Source: Euperipatoides rowelli (lineage: Eukaryota; Onychophora; Udeonychophora; Euonychophora; Peripatopsidae). Taken from it: DNA of 11,098 bases. Below are positions 1 through 6,514 of the stretch, one piece after another. The stretch lies in the NCBI GenBank assembly GCA_003024985.2, contig PXIH01S0005834.1; one strand, given 5' to 3'. Numbering within the stretch: position 1 is the stretch's first letter; each line of letters begins with the position of its first letter. The position numbers were made by a program, and so were the translations under genes. The notes beneath the pieces were generated by a model that saw only the letters and a program-made list of their open reading frames with translations, was not told the origin of the DNA and searched no databases.

Positions 1-1760
1 AATTAATGTTATGAAGAAAAATGTATTTGTATCAATTTTGATATTAAGCACAAATTAAAAATTAAGAAAATCTTTTTTGCATGTATAGTAATTTATTTTA
101 AAGTTAATTTTTGAAATAAATTTATATCATTTCCTATATTATTTTTTATATGAAACAGTTGAAAAATATAACAAATTAATGACAAAGATAAAATATAATT
201 TGATCATATTAGATTTGTTATGAACAGGTAAAATAATGACACTATATAGTTAATTTGATCAATCTTTCTTGAACCTTTCTGAAAGATGTCTTTAATAGAA
301 TTTCAACAAAACATGTAGGCTACAGTAAATGTTTTTCTCTTCAATCATCATAATGTTATTTTTATCAAAGCAATTAGTTGTTATCTGAAGAGTATCTTTA
401 TTTAAAGAAAAGAGGACTGAGCAACAAAATTAATGAACCATTACTACTATCGTGGATAAAGCAGAAGGCAACTGTGGACAGTTTCAATTTTACTCCATTA
501 TAGTTAATATTATTTTAATATTTCAAGATTCAACTATAAAGGTCAACTTATAACAAACTGGGAAAGTTGCACCCATTGGGTGAAAACAAAAAATTTAGCT
601 AAAAAAATAAATTTTTAAACTTTTTCGATTCTTTTTCTTTTTATTTTTAAACTGCTACTGGAACTAAGGAGGGATGCTGCTGTAAGAAATGTAGGACATA
701 ATAACAACTTGAAACATAATGTCTTTAAAAATCTAACCCAATGTTGATGACTCCCGCTGGCAAATACAAAAATCGTGTCAGAAATTTCATAGTCAAAATA
801 TTTCATCGCTTTGTAATTTATCATTTTAATTTATTTAGATTTTTCTTAAAGATATACTATCACCAATTTTTTTTAATGCATAATATAAAGAGTATCCACA
901 TAATTCATGAATTTCTAATTTTTTAAAAAAATTAACGTTCCATTAATTTTATATTAATATTTTAAAAACTTGTTGACATGTATACAAACCCTAATAGAAA
1001 ACACAAAAGTGATGACAGCAAGTGAGACATCACGTTACGACCTCTTTAACTTGCGGCTATGGCAATTCTAAGGTTAAAATAATATAGCTGCAAAGTTTTA
1101 TAAATTTATCAATTTTTTTTTAAAAGTCTACTTTTTACATTTTTTGTTAATCACATAAACTTATTATTTTATTATAATACTTAAAATGGCACATTTTACA
1201 ATAAGAACCTGGTCGCATGTGGTCGACAAACTCTGAATTAAAATACTGTAGGTATTAGCCGAGATTTCACATATTTTCAACATTTGTTTCTCACACCATC
1301 TGAACTCTATATGGGATGCTATATTTCGAAATACAGATGGCTAATTAATTTATTTTTAGTTTACATAATATCCTGAAATGATTGCATGCATCATGAAAAA
1401 TTAACATAGGCTACAGTATATCTTCATTTATCGAATTTAAAACTGTTTTTACACTAGAATGAAATCACACCTTTGAGGAAATATACTTAGTTGCTTTTGA
1501 TCTCAAAATAAATTACTGAATTTGTCGATTTTAACTGTAACAGTGCTATTTTGATTTTTACTTTAAAAAAATATAGGCTATATATATATATATATATACG
1601 TATTTTTGTTTTTAATTGGTGAAAAAGATTTTATAATATTTATCTCATTTATGTTTTATTGTTTAGTGTGTGCTTTCTAGTATGAAAACCCTTTTTTTTT
1701 CCTTCCTCTTCTATGAGACGTCATCTCAAAGACTAGCATTAAAGTGATCGCATTGAGAAG
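1..1760. other. AT-rich non-coding stretch
   Basis: No coding region can be supported here. Short open stretches near 615-926 on both strands are low-complexity (Phe/Lys/Ile/Ser runs) and begin and end at A/T-rich codons, as expected by chance in DNA of this composition. The word TAGGCTACAGTA or close variants recurs near 316 and 1405, which could be a trace of an old dispersed repeat. I see no tRNA-like cloverleaf, no convincing promoter and no matched splice-site pair. Confidence 0.6.
1579..1598. repeat. (TA)n microsatellite
   Basis: Ten uninterrupted TA dinucleotides preceded by ATATAGGC and followed by CG. This is a simple sequence repeat, with no evidence that it serves as a TATA box for any gene here. 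Confidence 0.9.
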
Positions 1761-1762
1761 CA

Positions 1763-1785
1763 TTTTTTTTTTTAAAAAAAAAAAA
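1763..1785. repeat. T11-A12 homopolymer palindrome
   Basis: A run of 11 T is followed directly by 12 A, making a perfect inverted repeat with no loop. It lies 14 bases upstream of a longer fold-back and of the broken 5' edge of the retrotransposon. It may be an insertion scar where two tails meet head to head, or simple homopolymer drift. The exact run lengths are the kind of thing sequencing gets wrong. Confidence 0.7.
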
Positions 1786-1795
1786 TAAGGCTGTA

Positions 1796-1840
1796 AATTC
1801 CAGGTCATTAAAGAAAGACTTTCTTTAATGGCCTGGAGTT
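1796..1840. repeat. 18-bp fold-back with one-base loop
   Basis: The left arm 1800-1817 and right arm 1819-1836 are reverse complements at 17 of 18 positions, separated by a single A. The mismatch is T opposite G and would wobble-pair in RNA. Pairing continues outward with one mismatch to 1796/1840. The right arm is the first part of the retrotransposon reading frame, so the fold-back sits exactly at its 5' junction. It is compatible with a snap-back copying event during target-primed reverse transcription, which is inference. Confidence 0.8.
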
Positions 1841-2105
1841 AACTGATCGTCCTGTCACACACCCAACATCTTGTCTGATTAGAATGCTTAATGATTTCAA
1901 ATTCTCACTTGATGAACTGTCGAATGTGTTTGACAAATTGGGTGAGGATATGGAAGAGTTGAACAATAGTTTTAATGTAGCAGTTAATCAACTTATATCA
2001 TTCTTTACACCGAAACATAAATTTAGACAATTCAAAAATCAGCATCCAGGCTGGCCAACAGTTGAGCTAAAAGCTCTTAAACGTAAAAAAAGTCATTATC
2101 AGAAG
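1812..2105 (+). pseudogene. Retrotransposon ORF2 segment between endonuclease and RT
   Basis: The frame opens at 1812 after a TAA. It encodes a region typical of the spacer between the endonuclease and RT in Jockey/CR1 elements: an Arg-rich start (RPVTHPTSCLIRMLNDF), an acidic helix, then a PGW-P-VELKALKRKKSHY block matching the usual PW.T.EL..L...K..Y pattern. The first ATG (1884) is internal to the domain and is not a true start. The frame is lost near 2100: downstream, frame 1 continues the homology (NFEAYKCVRNKVVQITRK, 2119-2172), so a one- or two-base indel lies around 2085-2105, next to an A7 run. Confidence 0.75.
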
Positions 2106-2700
2106 AGTAAAAGACCTACAAAATTTTGAGGCCTATAAGTGTGTTCGTAATAAAGTTGTACAAATAACTAGAAAGAATAAATGTATGCTTTGTTTAAATC
2201 ATAGAGATAGTATTAAAGAGAATCCAGCCAATTTATATAAAATATATCGGGACTCTAGAAATGTGCAAAGTAATGTAATAAATCATATTGTGATTGATGG
2301 TAGAACTATTGTGGAGCATTTGGAAATAGCTAATGAGTTCACCAATCTATACAGTAAAAGTTATGATGTTGATGTTGACACGGTTAGGTTACTATTTTTT
2401 TATTGTGATGATGGAATATTGAATCCGATCAATAGTGTTGTCATCAGTGAAATTCTTCAAGGACTTAAGAATAAGTATGTTGCAGGCACGGATGGATTGC
2501 CAAGTTTTCTGATACAAAAATTTGTGTCAGAATTTTCAGCTATAATTTTGAGATTATTTAGAGCCTCGTTGCTATCTGGCAGGGAGTCAATAGTTAAACT
2601 GATTTTTAAAAAGGGTAATCGATCCAATTTACTTGATTATCGCCTAATCAGTATTACCAACAATGTAAGATTATGGAACAAATTGTCCTTCGTTTGCTGA
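2101..2700 (+). pseudogene. RT finger segment (motifs 0-2) of the retrotransposon
   Basis: Frame 1 carries the YKIYRDS block, the DGRTIVEHLEIANEFTNLYS region, and then RT motifs 1-2: AGTDGLPSFLIQKF (the G-DG-P hallmark) and VKLIFKKGNRSNLLDYR. These bind template and incoming nucleotide in related enzymes. The R-ISI block, normally RPISL, is followed by a shift into frame 3 near 2660-2670, so the C-terminal residues before the TGA at 2698-2700 are out of frame. The segment overlaps the next by about 28 bases. It is not a gene in its own right. Confidence 0.8.
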
Positions 2701-3083
2701 AGCCATATATAGAATCTCACCTTAGGGTTTTTCAACACGGTTTTAGAACCGGGCTATCGACTGAGACCTGTTTGCTATCAGCCTATAGTACTTGGTCTAC
2801 CTTAAGAGATATGGGTCACAAACTTGTATTTTTCGATTTGACAAATACGTTCGACTTGGTCTGTATTGATCTTTTTAAGATGTTGAATATGGGGATACCA
2901 ACTATATTATGCCGGTGGATTTTTGAATTTTTTTCTAACCGCCCATTTTCGACAGAGATAGGCCATATACGTTCTAGTACAGTTTGGAGGAATCGTGCCC
3001 ACCCACAGTCCTGTTCTACAAGTTTATTGCTGATTTATATTTATTGCCTTATGATAACATCATTGGATACGCCGATGATATGA
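2673..3083 (+). pseudogene. RT palm segment with motif A
   Basis: Frame 3 resumes with EQIVLRLLKPYIE, then QHGFRTGLSTETCLL (RT motif 3 of non-LTR elements) and VFFDLTNTFDLV, in which the first catalytic aspartate of the palm (2835-2837) is kept. The LFKMLNMGIP...WIFEFFSNR block follows and is normal for Jockey/CR1 RTs. From about 2985 this frame no longer matches the family. The motif B region (usually G-PQGS) is split between frames 1 and 2, pointing to two close indels between about 2985 and 3040. Confidence 0.8.
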
Positions 3084-3484
3084 AGTTGTTTTCGATTTTA
3101 AATACTCCTGAGGAGGCTAGAAATTTTCAGACCCAGATTAATTTGTTTACAAAATGGATGTCCGATAACCCATTAAAGATTAATTATGCCAAAACGAAAT
3201 GTAGTATTATGAGTAAACGTGCGTATCATCCTGATTTTTATGTTAACATATTAATTGATAGAGTACGAATGTATCATGATCTTGGTGTTGTAGTTGATGA
3301 TTGTATGACATTCGTATACCACGTGGATTATTTACTTTCAAGATTATTCCGTAAGTTTTACATGCTAAAAAGTTTATTTATCATAATTGATTTACAAACT
3401 TTTATTTTGCTGTATAGGAGTTATCTCCTCCAATCATTTAAGAAATCCACTAGGGGTCATTATTTTAAGTTACAGTATCTATGA
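2984..3484 (+). pseudogene. RT motif C (YADD) and thumb segment
   Basis: Frame 2 contains IIGYADDMKLF with the two catalytic aspartates of motif C intact (3074-3079). It continues with NPLKINYAKTKC (motif D style: LN..KT), the LGVVVDDCMTFVYHVDYL block (LG..LD..L.F..H), the RK...LK segment and LLYRSYLLQSF of the thumb. These are the expected order and spacing for a Jockey/CR1 RT. Roughly the first 20 residues after 2984 are out of frame with the family. The frame leaves the homology near 3450, and a short frame-1 stretch (3487-3556, NLKLREYF...VIYELVDEYW) resembles the region after the thumb. Confidence 0.82.
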
Positions 3485-3560
3485 TACAGGTTAATTTGAA
3501 ACTTAGGGAATATTTTGTTTCTTGTCGGGTGATATATGAATTAGTAGATGAATATTGGCG

Positions 3561-4059
3561 TTTCTGGCTCACTTCCGGTTTTCGGTTTTATCTAGGTCAA
3601 AGGTCATGTGACCAAAAATCCAAGATGGCTGACTTCTGGTTCCTATTTCTTATAGGTTTTGGGCATTTTAACCGGAAGTGATGTCATCTGATGCTTTATT
3701 ATGATGCATTATGGGTAATATATATCCCACAATGCATTGCAAAATCCAAGATGGCCGACTTCCGGTTCCTATTTTATACAGGTTTAGGCTCTTTTTAAAA
3801 CCGGAAGTGACATAATTTCAGACTTCCGGTTTCTGTTCTATTGTCTTAGGTTCTGGCTCACTTCCCACAATGCATTGTAAAATCCAAACTGGCTGACTTT
3901 TGGTTCCTATTTTATACAGGTTTAGGGTCTTTTTAAGACTGGAAGTGACCTAATTTCAGACTTCCGGTTCCTGTTCTTTTGTACTAGGTTCTGGCTCACT
4001 TCCCACAATGAATTACAAAATCCAAGATGGCTGACCTTCAGTTCTAATTCTATTTTCTT
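3561..4059. repeat. Satellite-like array, 138-bp unit (two related ~69-bp halves)
   Basis: Equivalent positions recur 138 bases apart: the TCCCACAATG word at 3725 and 3863, and GGTTCTGGCTCAC at 3849 and 3987. A diverged first copy starts at about 3560. Each unit has two halves that resemble one another, one with TGGCTCACTTCC...CAAGATGGCTGACTTCCGGTTCC, the other with GGTTTAGG...CCGGAAGTGACATAATTTCAGACTTCCGG. The array abuts the 3' end of the dead retrotransposon. No reading frame here looks coding. Confidence 0.8.
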
Positions 4060-4500
4060 AAGTTCTGGCTCACCTCCCATGATGCAATGTGATTCAACAT
4101 GGTCAACCTCAGTTCTACTTCTATTGTCTTAGGTTCTGGCTCACCTCCCATGATGCATTGTGATTCAAGATGGCAGACTTCCAGTTCTACTTCTATTGTC
4201 TTAGGTTCTAGCTCACCTCCCATGATGCATTGTGATTCAAGATGGATGACCTCCAGTTCTATTTCTATTGTCTTAGGTTCTGGCTCACCTCCCATGATGC
4301 ATTGTGATCCAGGATGGTGGACCTCCAGTTCTACTTCTATTGTCTTAGGTTATGGCTAATCTCCTATAATGCATTGAAAAATCCAAGATGGCTGATCTCC
4401 AGTTCTATTGTCTTAGGTTCTGGCTCACCTCCCATGATGCATTGCAAACTCACTTCCTGTCTATTGTCTTAGGTTCGTGCTCACATTACCCATAATGCAA
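4060..4500. repeat. Satellite-like array, 72-bp unit
   Basis: The TTAGGTTCTGGCTCACC junction recurs at 4060, 4131, 4203, 4275, 4347, 4415 and 4471, with intervals 71, 72, 72, 72, 68 and 56. Each unit contains CTCCCATGATGCATTGTGATTCAAGATGG followed by CTCCAGTTCTACTTCTATTGTC. The unit is clearly derived from the first half of the 138-bp unit upstream and lost the second half. Because 72 is a multiple of 3, both strands show an artefactual 24-residue protein repeat. The three central copies are the most alike, and the edges are degraded. Confidence 0.88.
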
Positions 4501-4501
4501 T

Positions 4502-4526
4502 ATCCAAGATGGCAGCCATCTTGGAT
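4502..4526. repeat. 12-bp palindrome made of head-to-head CAAGATGGC words
   Basis: ATCCAAGATGGC (4502-4513) and its exact reverse complement (4515-4526) flank a single A. It marks the end of the 72-bp array, where two copies of the array's core word meet in opposite orientation. Confidence 0.85.
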
Positions 4527-4614
4527 GCACAGAACGATGCAAAAAATACTTAGTTAATATTTTTGGAAATTTTATTTTTTAATTTATTCAAAATGGCGTC
4601 CACATTTTTTTGTC

Positions 4615-4800
4615 ACATGACCACTTCCCATAATGCAATACAAAATCCAAAATGGTGGACTGGAAGTGACATCATAGGATGCGCATAAACAATGTGCCAT
4701 GGACTTAGAGAGTATTTTTTTTGTTCATTAGATGTTTTTTCGATTTTTGCCGAAGTGCCCCGACCCTACCCATGACATCATAAGTCCTCAATAGGTTAAT
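4615..4800 (+). repeat. Dispersed repeat, copy A
   Basis: 4641-4688 (AAAATCCAAAATGGTGG..., GGAAGTGACATCATAGGATG, then CATAAAC) closely matches the reverse strand of 7091-7140 and, more loosely, the plus strand of 10036-10074. Downstream pieces (CGATTTTTGCC, CCCATGACATCATAAG, TCAATAGG at about 4740-4795) also have counterparts near 10090-10195. It shares core words with the satellite arrays. I see no coding capacity. Confidence 0.7.
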
Positions 4801-4935
4801 ACAAATGTACTCTATACCCAAAAGGTTACACTTACTGATTTTCAGCTTGATATGTCATCAAGATATGCAAATTAATATTCAAAGTAGCACTCTTTTTACT
4901 GTATTTTTTTTAAAGAAAAAAAATGGCACACCACT

Positions 4936-5601
4936 TTGAATCACAACAGCAGCAAAGATGATTATCCCCCGATTCTTTTAGACATCAACATTGACAATGT
5001 AAACATCAAATTTGAATTAGATACCGGAGCACCAATAAGCATCATGCCAACGAAAATCTTTGACAAATTTTGGCCAAAAAAGAAGCTAAAACCAATGAAC
5101 ACTCTATTAAAAACCTTTAGTCAAACTACAAAGCCTTTAGGCTACTGTGAGGTAAAGGCCAAATGCAATATCTTTGAAGCTGCAAAATTACAGCCAATTA
5201 TTACTGAAAAGGGTGACACACCGCTCCTAGGATGAGCATGGTTCCACCAATTGGGAATCAACATGAACAATATTTTTGACGCCCACCCAACACCCATAGC
5301 ACTTAGCGCACAGAACAAAACAAAGAAAAAAGTAAGCCCAGATAGAGAACTTTTACAAAATAAAAATGCTTGCTTAAAAGAACTGATTAATATTTTAGAA
5401 AAAGAAATCAAATTAATTACCCCCAATGAAGACAATTTAAATTTTAAACCCAAACATCTTCAACCAACAATAAAAAGAATAAAAAGAAACAAAAAAGCAA
5501 AATCAAGAAGAAAATCAGCAAATGAAAAGCAATCATCCGACGACGAAGAAATCGGTAGGTGGATCAAAAACTTTAAAATATTATTTCATAAAAAAGAATA
5601 G
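4936..5601 (+). pseudogene. Retropepsin-like aspartic protease fragment with basic C-terminal tail, in-frame TGA
   Basis: In gypsy-type elements this protease cleaves the Gag-Pol polyprotein as a homodimer. The catalytic signature FELDTGAPISIMP is visible, with DTG at 5020-5028. A KLWP-like KFWPKKKLKP block, a KPLGYCEVKAKCN strand and TPLLG (5218-5232) follow, which is the standard order. The codon after LLG is TGA (5233-5235), where related elements usually have arginine; CGA to TGA by CpG decay would explain it. The same frame stays open to the TAG at 5599-5601. Instead of the expected RT, it encodes an Asn/Lys-rich tail with clusters NKTKKK and KRIKRNKKAKSRRK and an acidic SSDDEE patch, which I cannot place in a family. 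The nominal start at 4936 is TTG and is not credible, so the 5' end is missing. Confidence 0.75.
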
Positions 5602-5620
5602 TACCAAGAGCAAATAAAAA

Positions 5621-5704
5621 AACTTTGAAGGAAGGGGTGATGAAGTGGTGTATAAAGAAACAAAACAAAACTTTAAGGGAAGGAGTGATGTGGTGTATTA
5701 AGAA
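5621..5704 (+). repeat. Duplicated polypurine tract and LTR edge
   Basis: AACTTTGAAGGAAGGGGTGATG (5621-5642) plus the following TGGTGTATAAAGAA is repeated 48 bases later as AACTTTAAGGGAAGGAGTGATG plus TGGTGTATTAAGAA (5669-5704). The second copy is the one directly joined to the LTR. In LTR elements the purine run primes plus-strand DNA synthesis. Two near copies could come from slippage or repriming, which is inference. Confidence 0.65.
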
Positions 5705-5887
5705 CTGAATATAAACTATATATAAACTGTATATTGTGCATGCTATGCATTCATGTCATTTAAACATGATTTGTGATATTCCTGTTTTAAATTGCAATAA
5801 GTTACTTGTTCTAAAGTTAGTCGTTATTCCATATTCTGAGATTGTTGGAAGCAGATCAGTTAGATCTGCTGTCAAAGTAGAATTACA
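5689..5887 (+). mobile_element. Candidate 3' LTR, about 199 bp
   Basis: It starts with TGTGGTGTATTAAG right after a purine-rich tract and ends with GTAGAATTACA, giving TG...CA termini. It contains TATATAAAC (around 5719) as a possible internal TATA. Near its end is an 8-bp perfect hairpin (5850-5857 with 5863-5870, five-base loop). No tRNA-complementary primer site beginning TGG follows 5887, which argues that this is a 3' LTR. The exact ends are inferred, since no partner LTR is present for comparison. Confidence 0.62.
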
Positions 5888-5906
5888 TTAAATTATAAAC
5901 TAATAG

Positions 5907-5916
5907 TTTATTTATT
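5907..5916 (-). terminator. Poly(A) signal of the minus-strand gene
   Basis: On the minus strand AATAAATAAA overlaps the stop codon (TAA at 5914-5912) of the downstream reading frame, giving two overlapping AATAAA hexamers. Cleavage 10-30 bases on would fall at the edge of the gypsy LTR. In an AT-rich region one AATAAA is cheap evidence, but its position at the end of the frame fits. Confidence 0.5.
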
Positions 5917-6187
5917 GATCCTTAAGGACACAATATCTTGTATATTCCCAATCATTGGATAAAATATAAGCTATAAGTTTCAGACCCATTATTTTCTGAT
6001 TCGGAGTAGAACTCAATTGTGAAGCTACGGTCGGTGTGGTGGCATTTAGAGATGGGAATAATACATCATCATCCCCGGTATCATTGTAGGGTGATGACAT
6101 TCTCTGCGAATCCATCGTAATTATGATCAAGGATAGCAAAATAATCAAAATTCTCCTGACTATATTAGAACAACTATGATACCCACA
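5912..6187 (-). pseudogene. Third segment, hydrophobic stretch and Ser/Thr-rich tail
   Basis: This is the same frame as the second segment after the TAA. RR is followed by 13 hydrophobic residues (ILIILLSLIIITM, 6151-6113), short for a membrane helix but possible with its flanks. A Ser/Asp/Thr-rich stretch follows with an NDT and an NAT sequon, then a more ordered end with Trp, Tyr and Cys (NDWEYTRYCVLKDQ). It stops at 5914-5912. If made as one protein with the upstream parts, it would be a single-pass membrane protein with a cytoplasmic Cys/His module, which is inference. An internal ATG (6115-6113) is the first in this frame, but its context is poor. Confidence 0.4.
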
Positions 6188-6190
6188 TTA

Positions 6191-6388
6191 TTTATGTTTC
6201 ATACAATAAAATATAAATTTAGGATAACCATTTAAATCATATTCGATGGGTACTAATTCATAGCAATCTTTATCAAGACATCTAGATTGGAATGATATCT
6301 CGGGTTTATTGGCTTTTAAAGGTATGACTGGTGATGCAGGTGGGGAGTCAGGGATAGTTATAATCTCCGATACCAGTTTAGTTACGGT
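6191..6388 (-). pseudogene. Second segment, Pro-rich then Cys/His-containing, no ATG start
   Basis: The 66 open codons lie between TAA (6391-6389) and TAA (6190-6188). The N-terminal half has IITIPDSPPASPVIPLK. The C-terminal half holds Cys37, Cys42, Cys62 and His65 (C-X4-C-X19-C-X2-H), codons at 6280, 6265, 6205 and 6196. It continues in the same frame across the stop with CGYHSC (6187-6170). This spacing suggests metal binding but matches no family I can name. The lack of an ATG fits an internal exon. A 45-base GT-AG segment (6204-6160) would remove the TAA in frame, but it would be very short for an intron and would delete part of the Cys/His cluster. Confidence 0.42.
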
Positions 6389-6396
6389 TTAACTTT

Positions 6397-6488
6397 CTAA
6401 AAAAAAAATAAACAGAAAAAAAAAGTCATGAATAGTTTGAAAAATAAAAATAGTGACTTAGAAAAAAAAAACTTAAGTTTATACATAC
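6397..6488 (-). other. Candidate 92-base GT-AG intron
   Basis: The donor reads ACG|GTATGT and the acceptor TTTATTTTTTTTTAG. The interior is T-rich with no long frame, as in small invertebrate introns. An alternative acceptor at 6365 (CGGAG|ATT, after ACTAAAC, a possible branch site) would make a 124-base intron. It would join the minus-one frame of the first segment in phase with the second, but it has no pyrimidine tract next to the AG. Confidence 0.4.
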
Positions 6489-6514
6489 CGTACCAAGTTC
6501 TTTTTTCTTAAGAG

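Larger units (their letters stand above)
1812..3560 (+). mobile_element. 5'-truncated, decayed non-LTR retrotransposon (Jockey/CR1-like)
   Basis: This is the reverse transcriptase ORF of a non-LTR retrotransposon, the enzyme that copies the element RNA at a nicked target site. Read in order it shows the linker upstream of the RT (HPGWPTVELKALKRKK near 2047-2094), the finger motif AGTDGLPS (2482-2505), KKGNRSNLLDYRLIS with PISL altered, QHGFRTGLSTET (2733-2768), motif A FFDLTNTFD with its aspartate at 2835-2837, motif C GYADD (3065-3079), and a thumb region to about 3450. The endonuclease domain is missing, so the copy is 5'-truncated. Frames change 3 to 1 near 2100, 1 to 3 near 2665, 3 to 2 near 2990-3060, and 2 to 1 near 3480. 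Motif B is scrambled by the third shift. No poly(A) or simple-repeat 3' tail is visible, and the element runs straight into the satellite array. It is a dead copy. The clade assignment to Jockey/CR1 is by motif style only. Confidence 0.85.
4888..5887 (+). mobile_element. Ty3/gypsy-type LTR element remnant (protease, basic tail, PPT, 3' LTR)
   Basis: The remnant consists of a retropepsin reading frame opening after a TAG at 4885-4887, a lysine/arginine-rich tail ending at 5601, a purine-rich tract (about 5675-5688) and a candidate 3' LTR with TG...CA ends (5689-5887). Gag, reverse transcriptase, RNase H and integrase are all absent, although protease and LTR lie only about 90 bases apart after the tail. 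It is either an internally deleted copy or a non-autonomous form. No second LTR is recognisable upstream, so the 5' boundary given here is only the start of the open frame. It contains an in-frame stop and is not expected to be active. Confidence 0.72.

Noticed and set aside
615-926. Overlapping short frames on both strands
   Set aside because: They are AT-driven, low-complexity frames without promoter, splice or homology support.
2185-2700. A stand-alone gene starting at 2185
   Set aside because: The RT homology extends upstream in the same frame to about 2101 and downstream in another frame. It is a piece of one broken ORF.
4050-4359. Proteins with a 24-residue repeat on both strands (for example SIVLGSGSPPMMHCD)
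   Set aside because: The period is 72 bases, a multiple of three, so any frame without a stop in one unit stays open through all units. Both strands are open at once, and the units fit the neighbouring non-coding 138-bp repeat.
5142-5453. 103-codon minus-strand frame opposite the protease
   Set aside because: It is the antisense shadow of the retropepsin and basic tail, and no family features are seen.
4885-6190. A non-standard genetic code, because several frames are broken by TAA, TAG or TGA
   Set aside because: All three stops are involved, most of the retrotransposon breaks are frameshifts, and the TGA is explained by CpG decay. Decay or assembly error is simpler.
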